Notes: generated by a model from the sequence alone, not told the origin. A DNA stretch of 64,000 bases from Bacteroides sp. (GCF_030151085.1 NZ_JASLER010000040.1:33946-97945), one strand, 5' to 3'; counted from the stretch's first letter, positions 25,759-34,947 are shown. A program made the numbers and translations.

Positions 25759-27006
25759 ATGAAACAGATAGCAACCATCGTCCTCACATCTTTACTGACC
25801 CTACAACTAGCAGGGTGCAGCGAAAAGGACGAACCCATAACAACCGATAGCGAAAAAGGTATTGCCATAGAAAGCATCTCAGCCGTTCTGCAAGGTATGG
25901 AGAGCAACAATGGAATCACCACCCGTGCTACGCAACAAGGATTCTCGGTAAATACGAATGATGACCCTACGAAAACATTGCCACAGAAGCGCAGTTGGAA
26001 GATGAATTTTACCCTTTACAATGGCAGTAATACATACACTGACGGCAGTTTCAGCAACCTAGCCTGCAACAACGAAAAGTGGACTGTGAGCAGTAAATAT
26101 TTTCCTAACTATAAGAAACCTCAAGCAGAAGCTTTGATTTATCCAGATAAATGGAGCAGTATCTCTACCGACCAAAGCACGGAGAAAGGTACCGATCTAT
26201 TGGCTCAAGACGTCTTATTCAGAGACAAAGCCACCATCGAAGTAGCCCACAAAGTAACCATTGAGGTAAAGCATAAACACAGTATGCTGGACTTTGTAAT
26301 AAAGAATGTAGTAAAAGACGACATCCAATCGGTACAAGTATTTGTAGATAATACTCCATATACACCCTATGCGGTAAAAGCAACCCCGGTCAATGGCAGT
26401 ACTACCTCATACGATATGGAGTACATGCTTATCCTTCCCCAAACCACCAATGTAAGCCCCATAGTACAGATCAAAACCGAAGCTGATACCGGCACCGGCA
26501 ATAATATCATCACCTATAAGCAGACCATCGGCATCATAAAAGACAGCAAAATAGAACTAGGTAGCAACAAATGTTATTGTTTTACCCTGCAAGGAGCCGA
26601 ACTAAAACTCTCTCCCATTACCGTCCTCAACTGGGCTACTGGCGAATCTCTACCTGGCGAATACATTGCCGTAACCGCCTATCCCACCTTCAAGGTTAAT
26701 GATCTTAAATATGCCGAAAAGACTTTCTACTTCTATTACGATAATAAACTAGTTGAAAAAGATACAGACGGTAACACCAAACCTAAATTGCAAAAAATAA
26801 CTTTCAATAAGAATGCAGAATGTACCATCAAACCGGATGGACGTATTTTAAAGTATATCTATACCGAAAGCCAAGTAGAAGCCATAAAAGGAAGCAAAGA
26901 TGGCAATATGACGCCTAAAAACAATGAAACAGGAACAACAGTAGATAAAATTATTTTAGGAACAATGATAATCGACCTATCAAGCGTAATGCCTACATTA
27001 CCATAA
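25759..27006 (+). CDS. Fimbrillin family lipoprotein
   Basis: A 415-residue lipoprotein (lipobox LAGC, Cys20; T55-R56-A57 processing-like site). It contains 'VEVKHKHSMLDFVIKNVVKD', the fimbrillin helix-strand segment, followed by VTVLNWATGESLPG-like beta strands and a lysine/asparagine-rich C-terminal extension (~310-415) not seen in its neighbours. It is the last gene of the operon, 24 nt after the previous stop, and is followed by a terminator-like hairpin. Probable minor pilin or tip subunit. Confidence 0.75.
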   Translation: MKQIATIVLTSLLTLQLAGCSEKDEPITTDSEKGIAIESISAVLQGMESNNGITTRATQQGFSVNTNDDPTKTLPQKRSWKMNFTLYNGSNTYTDGSFSNLACNNEKWTVSSKYFPNYKKPQAEALIYPDKWSSISTDQSTEKGTDLLAQDVLFRDKATIEVAHKVTIEVKHKHSMLDFVIKNVVKDDIQSVQVFVDNTPYTPYAVKATPVNGSTTSYDMEYMLILPQTTNVSPIVQIKTEADTGTGNNIITYKQTIGIIKDSKIELGSNKCYCFTLQGAELKLSPITVLNWATGESLPGEYIAVTAYPTFKVNDLKYAEKTFYFYYDNKLVEKDTDGNTKPKLQKITFNKNAECTIKPDGRILKYIYTESQVEAIKGSKDGNMTPKNNETGTTVDKIILGTMIIDLSSVMPTLP

Positions 27007-27077
27007 CTAAAAGCATCCCCCCTCTTTAGCGCCATTTTCCCCGTACTTTCCTCCCGGAATCTACGAGGAAAAGGCTC

Positions 27078-27095
27078 AAAAGCACCTTGCTTTTT
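27078..27095 (+). terminator. Likely terminator of the fimbrial operon
   Basis: A 7-bp stem AAAAGCA/TGCTTTT (27078-27084 with 27088-27094), a 3-nt loop and a continuing T run at 27091-27095. It lies 72 nt past the last fimbrillin stop. It is a short stem, but in the expected place. Confidence 0.5.
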
Positions 27096-27148
27096 GTCTT
27101 TACAAACCATATAAAATAGCCAAAAGCCAGAAGCAAAACTTCGTCCCT

Positions 27149-27220
27149 CAATTGCGGGCCGAACGGTTTCCATCTGTGGGCTCTACAGTTGCCAATTGAC
27201 AACCGTAGAGCCCGCAATTG
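27149..27220. repeat. Two mutually exclusive inverted repeats
   Basis: Outer pair CAATTGCGGGC (27149-27159) with GCCCGCAATTG (27210-27220), 11 bp perfect. Inner pair GGGCTCTAC-a-GTTG (27178-27191) with CAAC-c-GTAGAGCCC (27200-27213), 13 of 14 bp. The two share bases 27210-27213, so they cannot both form fully. This sits in the 330-nt gap between the pilus operon and the convergent kinase gene; the rest of that gap shows nothing else. No T run follows on either strand, so it is not a simple terminator. Confidence 0.55.
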
Positions 27221-27336
27221 AAAAACAAAAAAACTAACAAAGTAAAAAAGGAAAATAAACCGTTGTTTTGAGGTTTTATAACAAGGTAAACTCACATTTA
27301 TCCCTTGCATTTATAGAGTTCAACCCACGCAAATAA

Positions 27337-30054
27337 TTATTTAAAAGAGAATAATTCAAGTAATTTTCGCTTTTTTATAGGTTTGGCTAGGAAAGCATTA
27401 CATCCTGCATCAAGAGCGCTGGTCTTATCAGAATCAAAGACATTGGCAGTAAGTGCAATAATAGGGAGCTCAACATTGAACTCCCGAATTTTCCGAGTTG
27501 CCTCCAAACCATCCATAACAGGCATTTTTAAATCCATAAGGACAAGATCGAATTTCTCGCAACGTACTTTCTCTACAGCATCTACACCATTCTCCACACG
27601 AGTAAGATTATAGTCTTTAAGCATGTGCCGCACTAAAGAATAGTTACTGTCATTGTCTTCAGCAATCAAAACCCGTATTTCCTTTCTATCAATACTATCC
27701 AATGCGGAATGCTGTTTGGATAATAGAGAAGATTTATCCACAAAATCCTGCTTACTTATTTCACAAGGAATCCATGCCCAGAAAGTCGATCCTACACCAG
27801 CTTCGGAAGAAAGCCCTATTTCTCCTCCAGCAGCCTCAACAATTGCTTTGGAAATAGCCAAGCCAAGTCCCGTACCTTGCGCAAATTCATTAAACTTCTG
27901 AAACCGTCCGAATACTCTGTCATGTAGCATCTTCGGAATACCTACTCCCGTATCTTCCACATAAATACGAATACCGTCCTTCTCAACAGTATAACCCATT
28001 TTTATATAACCCGACGGGGTACACTTTACAGCATTCGTTAGGAAGTTCATCCATACTTGCTTCAAGCGGTTACTATCCAGATTCACCCAACAGTCCGGTT
28101 GAGTATTCTCTTGATAGAACCTGACTTCAGGATTTGTAACCTTGGGAGTAATCATCATATACAGTTCATTACATACCTGAGATAAGTTAAACGTTTCCCG
28201 ATGCCGTTCAAGAATTCCTGATTCTATTTTAGAAAGATCCAAAATATCATTAATCAATCGTAACAACAATTCATTATTAGACTCAATAATGCGCCAGTAT
28301 TCTGCCTTTTCATCCGCATCATCGCTCTCTACCAGTAACTCGGAAAATCCAATAATCGCGTTTAAAGGAGTTCGTATCTCATGACTCATATTAGCCAGAA
28401 AGGCAGATTTAAGTTTGTCAGAAAGTTCGGCTTTCTCTTTCAACTCCTTCAATTCTTGGGCCATCTTTTCCCATTTTGTATTATTGTATGATATTCCAGT
28501 ATAACGAATGGCTTCTCCTCTTTTATCTTTCTCGGACGGAACGCCTGTAATAACCAGTGTTTGCCAATCTCGATCCCATTTAGTTCTGGAACGATATTGG
28601 AAGCTAAATCCTTTATTTTTCTTCTGAAGCATACAATCCATATTCTCAAGGAAGTGATCTGTATCGTCAGGATGAGTAACTTTCAAGTAATCAGAAATCA
28701 TGATTGCTTTCTCAGAATGGTAATCGTTCACCGGATCATTGAAAGCCCTGAATTGTTTGCTTTCCACATCGAAATCCCAATATGACATACCAACCGTCTT
28801 GAATGTAAGCTCCATCTTATAGTTACGTTCTTTAAGCTCCTCATTCAATTGGTGGATTTTAGATATGTTTTGCCGGAATCCTGTGAACCGCACAACCTCA
28901 CCCTTTTTGGTATACTCAAAAGGAACCCCGGTAACATTGCAATATTGCCAAGAATCATCATATTTTGTTTGCATGCGACAAGTAAAGTTAATATTAAACT
29001 TTTTGCCTGATAACATGGATTGGAAAACATCGTTAGCTAAAGACTGATCGTCCGAATGAATCACCTCCTGATATTCTTTTACGGATATCAGTTTGTCTGA
29101 AGCATAGTTATTAACAGGATCATTATAAGACTCGAACTTTTGTGATCGTACGTCAAAGTCCCAGTGAACTATATCATTGACTTTCATAGCCAATTCACGC
29201 TTGGTAATAAGATCATGCGTTTTCTTCACCATTTGTATCTTTTCAGTCACATCCAGTTGTGTGCCTATAATCAAAAGCTTCCCACGGTGTTCGGAAGATA
29301 AGCGCAACCGGCTTTCATAATATCGGCATTGACTCGCCGATTCATCGTAAAAGCGAAAAGTGATCTGTCCTTGTTGCACTTCATTGTTTATCAGTTGGGA
29401 GAAGATTTGCATCAACTGGGCATAATCTTCCTTCAACATTCGTTTCTGCAATTTCTCTAAAGTATCGCAATTCTTTGTAATGGGATTTCCATATAAAGTA
29501 TCGAATGCCTTTTTATGTACATCATATACCCACGACGACATGTTAGCAGTCTTCATTGCCATTTCCAGATTTTTCTTACTTTCCTCAGTATGATATTCAG
29601 CTTCTTTCGTGGCTGTCACATCGTTGGTAAGCAGCATATAACCCAAAATTTTCTCCTGCTTGTTTCGTATAGGAACTACTTTAGCCTCATAGATAATCGT
29701 ATTATTATTACGAGACTTATAATATTCCTGGTTTATACGGGCGAAATCATATTCAAATTCAAGTATGATGTCTTCACCGGATTGTATTTTTGCCTTGAGT
29801 TCTTCATCAACATAAGGACTATCGAAAAGATTAATCTTATCCATTACCATACTCACATCCTCAACTCCATACATTTTCTTCGCATGCTCGTTTATACTGC
29901 GCAAGATGCCCTCTACATCATAGATTTCAATTCCTATCGGCAAATGGACAAATACACTTTCCGCAAACAAGATCTGATCCTGCAATAATGCAACTATTTC
30001 TCTCTCAAAAGAAGCTTTACTGTCTTCACTGTTTGCTGTTTCAAATTGATTCAT
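27337..30054 (-). CDS. PAS-domain hybrid sensor histidine kinase/response regulator
   Basis: A 905-residue cytoplasmic protein without membrane spans. Order: PAS at ~30-140 (VHLPIGIEIYDVEGILRSIN), further PAS/PAC-like units at ~150-290, ~300-400 and ~415-535 (two related repeats with 'FRAFNDPVNDYHSEKA'/'FESYNDPVNNYASDKL'), a HisKA helix with SAFLANMSHEIRTPLNAIIG, an HATPase with DTGVGIP and GTGLGLAIS, and a C-terminal receiver with LVLMDLKMPVMDG and AKPIKK. It follows the AraC gene by 18 nt, so the two form an operon. Its position beside the pilus genes suggests control of that operon (inference). Confidence 0.93.
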   Translation of the reverse strand: MNQFETANSEDSKASFEREIVALLQDQILFAESVFVHLPIGIEIYDVEGILRSINEHAKKMYGVEDVSMVMDKINLFDSPYVDEELKAKIQSGEDIILEFEYDFARINQEYYKSRNNNTIIYEAKVVPIRNKQEKILGYMLLTNDVTATKEAEYHTEESKKNLEMAMKTANMSSWVYDVHKKAFDTLYGNPITKNCDTLEKLQKRMLKEDYAQLMQIFSQLINNEVQQGQITFRFYDESASQCRYYESRLRLSSEHRGKLLIIGTQLDVTEKIQMVKKTHDLITKRELAMKVNDIVHWDFDVRSQKFESYNDPVNNYASDKLISVKEYQEVIHSDDQSLANDVFQSMLSGKKFNINFTCRMQTKYDDSWQYCNVTGVPFEYTKKGEVVRFTGFRQNISKIHQLNEELKERNYKMELTFKTVGMSYWDFDVESKQFRAFNDPVNDYHSEKAIMISDYLKVTHPDDTDHFLENMDCMLQKKNKGFSFQYRSRTKWDRDWQTLVITGVPSEKDKRGEAIRYTGISYNNTKWEKMAQELKELKEKAELSDKLKSAFLANMSHEIRTPLNAIIGFSELLVESDDADEKAEYWRIIESNNELLLRLINDILDLSKIESGILERHRETFNLSQVCNELYMMITPKVTNPEVRFYQENTQPDCWVNLDSNRLKQVWMNFLTNAVKCTPSGYIKMGYTVEKDGIRIYVEDTGVGIPKMLHDRVFGRFQKFNEFAQGTGLGLAISKAIVEAAGGEIGLSSEAGVGSTFWAWIPCEISKQDFVDKSSLLSKQHSALDSIDRKEIRVLIAEDNDSNYSLVRHMLKDYNLTRVENGVDAVEKVRCEKFDLVLMDLKMPVMDGLEATRKIREFNVELPIIALTANVFDSDKTSALDAGCNAFLAKPIKKRKLLELFSFK

Positions 30055-30072
30055 CTTATTTCAGTTTTAAGG

Positions 30073-30906
30073 TTACTGTATGATATGAATGGTACATCTA
30101 TATTCAGACGGTGACATCCCTGTATGCTGGCGAAAAAAACGACTCATGGAAGACTGGTTGCTAAATCCTGTTTGGTGAGTAATTTCTTTTATGTCAAGGT
30201 TTGCATCCCGAAGCATCCTTTTTATTTCGACAATGAGATAATCCGCAATCATTTCACGAGGAGATTGACCATTAACTTCCTGTATGACTTTGGTGAGATA
30301 TAAAGAGGAAATACACAACATTTCAGAATAAAAGTTGACTTCACGGTGTGCCTTACAATGTTCGAATGCCAGCATTGAAAATTTAAAAGCAATGCTTTCC
30401 TTGCGGGAGTTCAGATATGTTTTCTTCTTATTTGTTACCTTTTGGAAGTGAACATAGAAATCCCAAAAATAAATCCTCAATAGATGTAACATGGTTTCCC
30501 GCCAGAAATGAGGATCATCATTATTCTCGCGATAATCAATAACGTTGCAAAAGCCGAGGAATCTTTTAGTATCATTGTCATTTAAACGAACCTGAAAATT
30601 CTTCCGCATATAAAAGAAGAAGTCAGGAGTTATTTTTCCCAAACCACTCATTACATCCAGAAACATTACTTTATTGATTTTGAAAAAAGTCATAGCGAAA
30701 TCATCACTGACTTCCTGTATCTGCGCCAATTGTAGCGGCAAAAGGGTTACCAAATCATTCGGAGATATTTTGCGACAAACAGAAAACACCTTTATTATAG
30801 CTGTACCTCCTGTACAAATTCCGCCAAAACCTTCTTCAAGGTATGCTTCATGTTGGTGTACGGGAAGTGCAGATGTATCGGTGTATATATGAAAAGAATC
30901 ACTCAT
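30073..30906 (-). CDS. AraC-family transcription regulator
   Basis: A 277-residue protein with an N-terminal AraC-binding/cupin-like region (~10-170) and a C-terminal double helix-turn-helix (~180-270): 'REMIADYLIVEIKRMLRDAN', ITHQTGFSNQSSMSRFFRQH and SPSEYR. It leads the operon with the hybrid kinase. A 25-bp inverted repeat overlaps its own promoter (30928-30952), which suggests autoregulation. Possible controller of the fimbrial operon upstream; the target is not shown by the sequence. Confidence 0.9.
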   Translation of the reverse strand: MSDSFHIYTDTSALPVHQHEAYLEEGFGGICTGGTAIIKVFSVCRKISPNDLVTLLPLQLAQIQEVSDDFAMTFFKINKVMFLDVMSGLGKITPDFFFYMRKNFQVRLNDNDTKRFLGFCNVIDYRENNDDPHFWRETMLHLLRIYFWDFYVHFQKVTNKKKTYLNSRKESIAFKFSMLAFEHCKAHREVNFYSEMLCISSLYLTKVIQEVNGQSPREMIADYLIVEIKRMLRDANLDIKEITHQTGFSNQSSMSRFFRQHTGMSPSEYRCTIHIIQ

Positions 30907-30927
30907 TGAATTGTATAACTATGCATA

Positions 30928-30952
30928 ATATGCTATCAAAGATATAGCATAT
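30928..30952 (-). promoter_or_regulatory. Promoter of the AraC gene inside a perfect inverted repeat
   Basis: On the minus strand TATCTTTG (30944-30937) is an exact -7 box. It is framed by a perfect 9-bp inverted repeat, ATATGCTAT (30928-30936) and ATAGCATAT (30944-30952), with the box filling the 7-nt spacer. A bound dimer would cover the promoter. The AraC start codon is 31 nt downstream. Confidence 0.6.
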
Positions 30953-31051
30953 CTTAACTTTATAAGTAATTTCATTATAAAATTGAACGCAATTAACCAG
31001 TTTCTGTGCCAACATAGGCACTTATAGGGCAGCTCTTATGGTAAAAGAAAA

Positions 31052-31092
31052 TAATACCCGGACATCCTTCAAAGAAAGATATCCGGGTATTA
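31052..31092 (-). terminator. Second terminator-like hairpin after rbr
   Basis: An 11-bp perfect stem TAATACCCGGA/TCCGGGTATTA (31052-31062 with 31082-31092). On the minus strand it is followed by TTTTCTTTTAC. It lies directly after the first terminator, so rubrerythrin transcription is doubly terminated. Confidence 0.6.
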
Positions 31093-31100
31093 TAGTGGAA

Positions 31101-31132
31101 TTAAAAAGAGTATGCTGTCCTTCGGACAGCAT
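31101..31132 (-). terminator. Rho-independent terminator of rbr
   Basis: A 9-bp stem ATGCTGTCC/GGACAGCAT (31112-31120 with 31124-31132) and a 3-nt loop, followed on the minus strand by ACTCTTTTTAA. It begins 9 nt past the rubrerythrin stop. Confidence 0.75.
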
Positions 31133-31141
31133 TCCTATTTA

Positions 31142-31720
31142 TTAATAATTGTTCTTCATTACTTCGAAGTAAGCCTGTGGATGCAAACAAGCCGGGCAAA
31201 TTTCCGGAGCTTCTTTACCTGTATAAATGAAACCACAATTACGGCATTGCCATACTACTTCACCTTCTTTGGCAAATACACTGGCAGTTTCGATGTTCTG
31301 GATAAATGCACGATAGCGTTCTTCGTGACCCTTTTCAGCAATAGCGATATTGCGATACATCAACGCGATAGCAGGGAAACCTTCTGCATCGGCAACGTCA
31401 GCAAAGCCGGGATAATCCAATGACCATTCTTCGTGCTCACCGGCAGCAGCTTCCTGAAGATTTTGCAAAGTAGTACCAATGATACCTGCAGGATAAGAAG
31501 CAGTGATTTCTACCATTCCGCCTTCTAACCATTTGAACATACGTTTAGCGTGTTCTTTCTCTTGGTCGGCAGTTTCTGTAAAGATTGCGGCTATTTGTTC
31601 ATAACCTTCTTTCTTTGCTACGCTTGCGAAGTAAGTGTAACGCATTCTTGCTTGTGATTCACCGGCGAATGAAGTCAATAAATTCTTCTCAGTCTGAGTT
31701 CCTTTAACACTTTTGCTCAT
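31142..31720 (-). CDS. rbr: Rubrerythrin
   Basis: A 192-residue non-haem iron peroxidase that reduces H2O2 in anaerobes. The N-terminal ferritin-like four-helix bundle carries the di-iron ligands in ESQARMRYTYFASVAKKEG and ETADQEKEHAKRMF, then YRNIAIAEKGHEERYRAF. The C-terminal rubredoxin domain has the two iron-binding pairs CRNCG and CPACL. Length and order are those of classical rubrerythrin. It is a single gene with a minus-strand -7 box TAATTTTG at 31792-31785 and two terminators. Confidence 0.96.
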   Translation of the reverse strand: MSKSVKGTQTEKNLLTSFAGESQARMRYTYFASVAKKEGYEQIAAIFTETADQEKEHAKRMFKWLEGGMVEITASYPAGIIGTTLQNLQEAAAGEHEEWSLDYPGFADVADAEGFPAIALMYRNIAIAEKGHEERYRAFIQNIETASVFAKEGEVVWQCRNCGFIYTGKEAPEICPACLHPQAYFEVMKNNY

Positions 31721-31784
31721 AATTCTTTCTTTAATTAGTTAATATGATTACGTATTTTTGTTCGTCTTATCGTTTTCAACATTA

Positions 31785-31792
31785 CAAAATTA
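31785..31792 (-). promoter_or_regulatory. Promoter -7 box for rbr
   Basis: Minus-strand TAATTTTG fits TAnnTTTG, 65 nt upstream of the rubrerythrin start. No clear -33 element is seen. Confidence 0.45.
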
Positions 31793-31935
31793 AGAAAATA
31801 GTTTGAAATAACCACACTTAGGACCTATCGGATTTATCTATTGCATTATAGTTAAAATCTATCACGCTCAGTAACCCGAAGAAGCCCTTTCGATATATTT
31901 AATTGGCATATATCTTTTTTAGAAACAAAAAAGAC

Positions 31936-31943
31936 TATATTTG
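31936..31943 (+). promoter_or_regulatory. Promoter -7 box for the DUF4884 gene
   Basis: TATATTTG fits the Bacteroides -7 consensus, 30 nt upstream of the ATG at 31973. The -33 region is T-rich but has no clean TTTG at the usual distance. Confidence 0.5.
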
Positions 31944-31972
31944 TGTTCATCAATCCATTAAAAAAGTAGGCT

Positions 31973-32266
31973 ATGAAAGCAATGAGTAAATTATTCGTCC
32001 TTCTGTTCACTTTTATAGGAATTACCTCTTGTTATACTGCTATTCCTTTGGAGAACAAACCATCCGAAAACAATTCCACGTATGAAATCAGTTATTTGTT
32101 CGAACATGATGGCTGCAAAGTGTACCGTTTCTACGACCGTGGAAACTATGTCTACTTCACCACTCAAGGAGATGTCACTTCCATAAAGAACGATTCTACT
32201 GCCAAAAGGATCATTACCATCAACAAAGAACCCGTTATGCCCATAAAAAAGAGAGTAATCCATTAA
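31973..32266 (+). CDS. Small DUF4884-like lipoprotein
   Basis: A 97-residue lipoprotein (lipobox ITSC, Cys20). The mature part contains 'YEISYLFEHDGCKVYRFYDR', then GNYVYFTTQGDVTSI, which resembles the DUF4884 family of short Bacteroides lipoproteins. No function is known. It has its own promoter and lies 77 nt upstream of the SulP transporter gene, which has a separate promoter. Confidence 0.65.
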   Translation: MKAMSKLFVLLFTFIGITSCYTAIPLENKPSENNSTYEISYLFEHDGCKVYRFYDRGNYVYFTTQGDVTSIKNDSTAKRIITINKEPVMPIKKRVIH

Positions 32267-32284
32267 TCTATACATTATTTTATC

Positions 32285-32292
32285 TACTTTTG
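32285..32292 (+). promoter_or_regulatory. Promoter -7 box for the SulP gene
   Basis: TACTTTTG fits TAnnTTTG and is followed by CAGC. The transporter ATG is 51 nt downstream. Confidence 0.5.
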
Positions 32293-32342
32293 CAGCTTGT
32301 TTGCAATATAGACATTACAATTCGTATAAAAAGTAGATAGAA

Positions 32343-34019
32343 ATGAAAGCGTTTGAATTCAAACCAAAGCTTTACGCAGCTTTAAAAAATTACTCGAAAG
32401 CAACATTCATGGCAGACTTGATGGCTGGTATCATTGTCGGTATCGTCGCCCTGCCACTTGCCATTGCGTTTGGTATCGCCTCCGGTGTTTCGCCGGAGAA
32501 AGGTATTATTACGGCCATCATCGCAGGTTTCATCATCTCCTTATTGGGAGGTAGCAAAGTGCAGATTGGTGGACCTACAGGTGCATTTATCGTCATCATA
32601 TATGGCATTATACAGCAATACGGAGAATCGGGATTGATTGTCGCCACGCTGATGGCGGGGGTTATTCTCATTCTCTTAGGAGTATTCAAGCTGGGAGCGG
32701 TTATCAAGTTTATCCCTTATCCTATTATTGTAGGATTTACGAGTGGTATCGCCGTCACCATCTTCACCACACAGATTGCCGACATCTTCGGACTGAACTT
32801 CGGAGGAGAGAAGGTGCCGGGAGATTTCGTAGGAAAATGGATTATTTATTTCCAGCATTTCGATACGGTTAATTGGTGGAATACGATAGTAAGTATAGTC
32901 AGCATCGTTATCATAGCAATTACTCCCAAGTTTTCAAAAAAGATACCCGGCTCACTGATCGCTATCATCGTAGTAACGGTGGTCGTCTATCTGATGAAGG
33001 TATATGGTGGAATTGATTGTATTGATACTATAGGCGACCGTTTCAGTATCAAAGCCGAACTGCCGGATGCAGTAGTTCCTGCATTAAACTGGGAAGCCAT
33101 AAAAAACCTGTTCCCCGTAGCTGTTACTATTGCAGTACTGGGAGCTATCGAGTCTTTACTCTCCGCTACAGTAGCCGACGGTATGATTGGCGACAAGCAC
33201 GATTCTAATACTGAACTGATTGCACAAGGTGCCGCCAACCTGGTAACGCCTCTCTTCGGTGGTATTCCTGCAACCGGCGCCATTGCCCGTACGATGGCTA
33301 ATATCAATAATGGTGGTAAGACACCTGTAGCCGGTATAGTTCATGCTATAGTATTATTGCTAATTCTGCTATTCCTCATGCCTTTGGCACAATATATCCC
33401 CATGGCGTGCCTGGCGGGAGTATTGGTGATTGTCTCTTACAACATGAGTGGCTGGCGCACCTTCAAAGGACTAATGAAGAGTCCGAAATCAGACGTTACC
33501 GTGTTGCTGATTACTTTCTTCCTGACGGTTATCTTTGATTTGACAATTGCCATCGAAGTGGGTCTGGTTATTGCCTGTGTCCTCTTCATGCGCCGTGTCA
33601 TGGAAACTACCGAAATATCTGTCATCAAGGATGAAATTGATCCGAATGCAGAACTGGATATTACTACTAGTGAAGAGCATCTGATAATTCCGGAAGGCGT
33701 AGAGGTGTACGAAATCAATGGTCCGTATTTCTTTGGTATTGCTACCAAGTTCGAGGAAGTCATGGCACAGTTGGGAGATCGTCCTAAAGTGCGTATCATC
33801 CGCATGCGTAAAGTGCCTTTCATTGATTCTACAGGTATCCATAATTTGGAAAATCTCTGCCAGATGTCGAAGAAAGAAAAGATTACGATCATACTTTCGG
33901 GGGTGAATGAGAACGTACACAGCGTTTTGCAGAAATCGGGCTTCTATGAGCTGCTGGGCGAAGAGAATATCTGCCCGAATATCAATGTGGCATTGGAAAG
34001 AGCGAAGGAAGTGTTATGA
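32343..34019 (+). CDS. SulP-family anion transporter with STAS domain
   Basis: A 558-residue inner-membrane protein. Residues ~20-415 hold about 12-14 hydrophobic segments with the SulP signatures 'MAGIIVGIVALPLAIAFGIA' and GGIPATGAIARTMANINNGG. A cytoplasmic STAS domain follows at ~445-555 (VYEINGPYFFGIATKFEEVM, then VPFIDSTGIHNLENL). SulP proteins carry sulfate, bicarbonate or dicarboxylates with H+ or Na+; the substrate cannot be told from sequence alone. It has its own promoter; the nuclease gene follows 40 nt later and may be co-transcribed. Confidence 0.93.
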   Translation: MKAFEFKPKLYAALKNYSKATFMADLMAGIIVGIVALPLAIAFGIASGVSPEKGIITAIIAGFIISLLGGSKVQIGGPTGAFIVIIYGIIQQYGESGLIVATLMAGVILILLGVFKLGAVIKFIPYPIIVGFTSGIAVTIFTTQIADIFGLNFGGEKVPGDFVGKWIIYFQHFDTVNWWNTIVSIVSIVIIAITPKFSKKIPGSLIAIIVVTVVVYLMKVYGGIDCIDTIGDRFSIKAELPDAVVPALNWEAIKNLFPVAVTIAVLGAIESLLSATVADGMIGDKHDSNTELIAQGAANLVTPLFGGIPATGAIARTMANINNGGKTPVAGIVHAIVLLLILLFLMPLAQYIPMACLAGVLVIVSYNMSGWRTFKGLMKSPKSDVTVLLITFFLTVIFDLTIAIEVGLVIACVLFMRRVMETTEISVIKDEIDPNAELDITTSEEHLIIPEGVEVYEINGPYFFGIATKFEEVMAQLGDRPKVRIIRMRKVPFIDSTGIHNLENLCQMSKKEKITIILSGVNENVHSVLQKSGFYELLGEENICPNINVALERAKEVL

Positions 34020-34059
34020 TAGTGATTAGTGTTCAGTGATTGATTTGTAGTTGGATAGT

Positions 34060-34947
34060 ATGATGGTACAAAGAAGGAGAAAGAAACAATCGTCTAAAGG
34101 GGTAGTTTATCTGATTATACTGATAGCTATAGCTTGCTTTCTGTATGAACCGATAGCTAAAGTCCTGCATCTAAACCAGTCTGTCTTTGCAACTGGATCT
34201 GTAGAGAAAGGGGCTGCTAATCAATTATCTTCTGAAAACACTGTGATAGGTGATGATGTACTTCTTCCTGCCCCTCTAAAGAGCATGCCTGAGCAAATAT
34301 TGCATAGGAAAGGATATACTGTATCCTATAATAAGGATATGAAAATCCCCAACTGGGTAGCTTGGGAACTTTCTCCGGAAAAGCTGGTAGAACGTGAAAG
34401 CCGCACCGATAAATTCCTCCCCGATCCTGATCTGCCCCAAGATGAAGCTGTAACCACAAACGACTACAAAGGTGCCGGTATGGATCGCGGCCACATGTGT
34501 CCTGCCGGAGATAACCGTTGGCACTGGAAAGCCATGCAAGAAAGTTTCTACATGACTAACATCTGCCCGCAAAATCATAATCTGAACCGTGGAGACTGGA
34601 AAGAACTGGAAGAGGCCTGCCGCAAATGGGCACAAGCAGAAGGGAAAATCTACATCGTCTGCGGCCCAATACTCTACCAACAAAAGCACCGTACTATTGG
34701 AAAGCAGCATCGGGTCACCGTTCCCGAAGCTTTCTTTAAGGTAATACTCTGTACCACCAGTACACCACCTAAAGCAATCGGCTTTATTTATAAAAATGCT
34801 TCGGGTAACCACCCACTGGACAGCTACGTCAACTCCGTGGACGAAGTGGAACGAATTACAGGCATCGACTTCTTCCCTGCCCTTCCGGATGAAGTGGAGG
34901 ACAAGGTAGAGGCTACCTATAATTTAAGCTTATGGACTAAAAACTAG
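34060..34947 (+). CDS. DNA/RNA non-specific endonuclease (NucA/EndA type)
   Basis: A 295-residue secreted or membrane-anchored nuclease. A hydrophobic segment (~15-32, GVVYLIILIAIACFLYEPI) acts as signal anchor. The catalytic beta-beta-alpha-metal motif is DRGHMCPAGDNRW, followed by MTNICPQNHNLNRGDWKELE, where the second Asn is the metal ligand. It would degrade extracellular nucleic acids with Mg2+. ATG 34060 (or 34063) is preferred; the frame opens with a TTG at 34051 that has no support. Confidence 0.9.
   Translation: MMVQRRRKKQSSKGVVYLIILIAIACFLYEPIAKVLHLNQSVFATGSVEKGAANQLSSENTVIGDDVLLPAPLKSMPEQILHRKGYTVSYNKDMKIPNWVAWELSPEKLVERESRTDKFLPDPDLPQDEAVTTNDYKGAGMDRGHMCPAGDNRWHWKAMQESFYMTNICPQNHNLNRGDWKELEEACRKWAQAEGKIYIVCGPILYQQKHRTIGKQHRVTVPEAFFKVILCTTSTPPKAIGFIYKNASGNHPLDSYVNSVDEVERITGIDFFPALPDEVEDKVEATYNLSLWTKN

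Noticed and set aside
27149..27220. Terminator for the pilus operon or kinase gene
   Set aside because: No T run follows the stems on either strand; the hairpin at 27078-27095 is a better candidate for the pilus operon.
34051..34059. TTG start for the nuclease gene
   Set aside because: An ATG at 34060 (and 34063) is available 9 nt later, and nothing favours the TTG.
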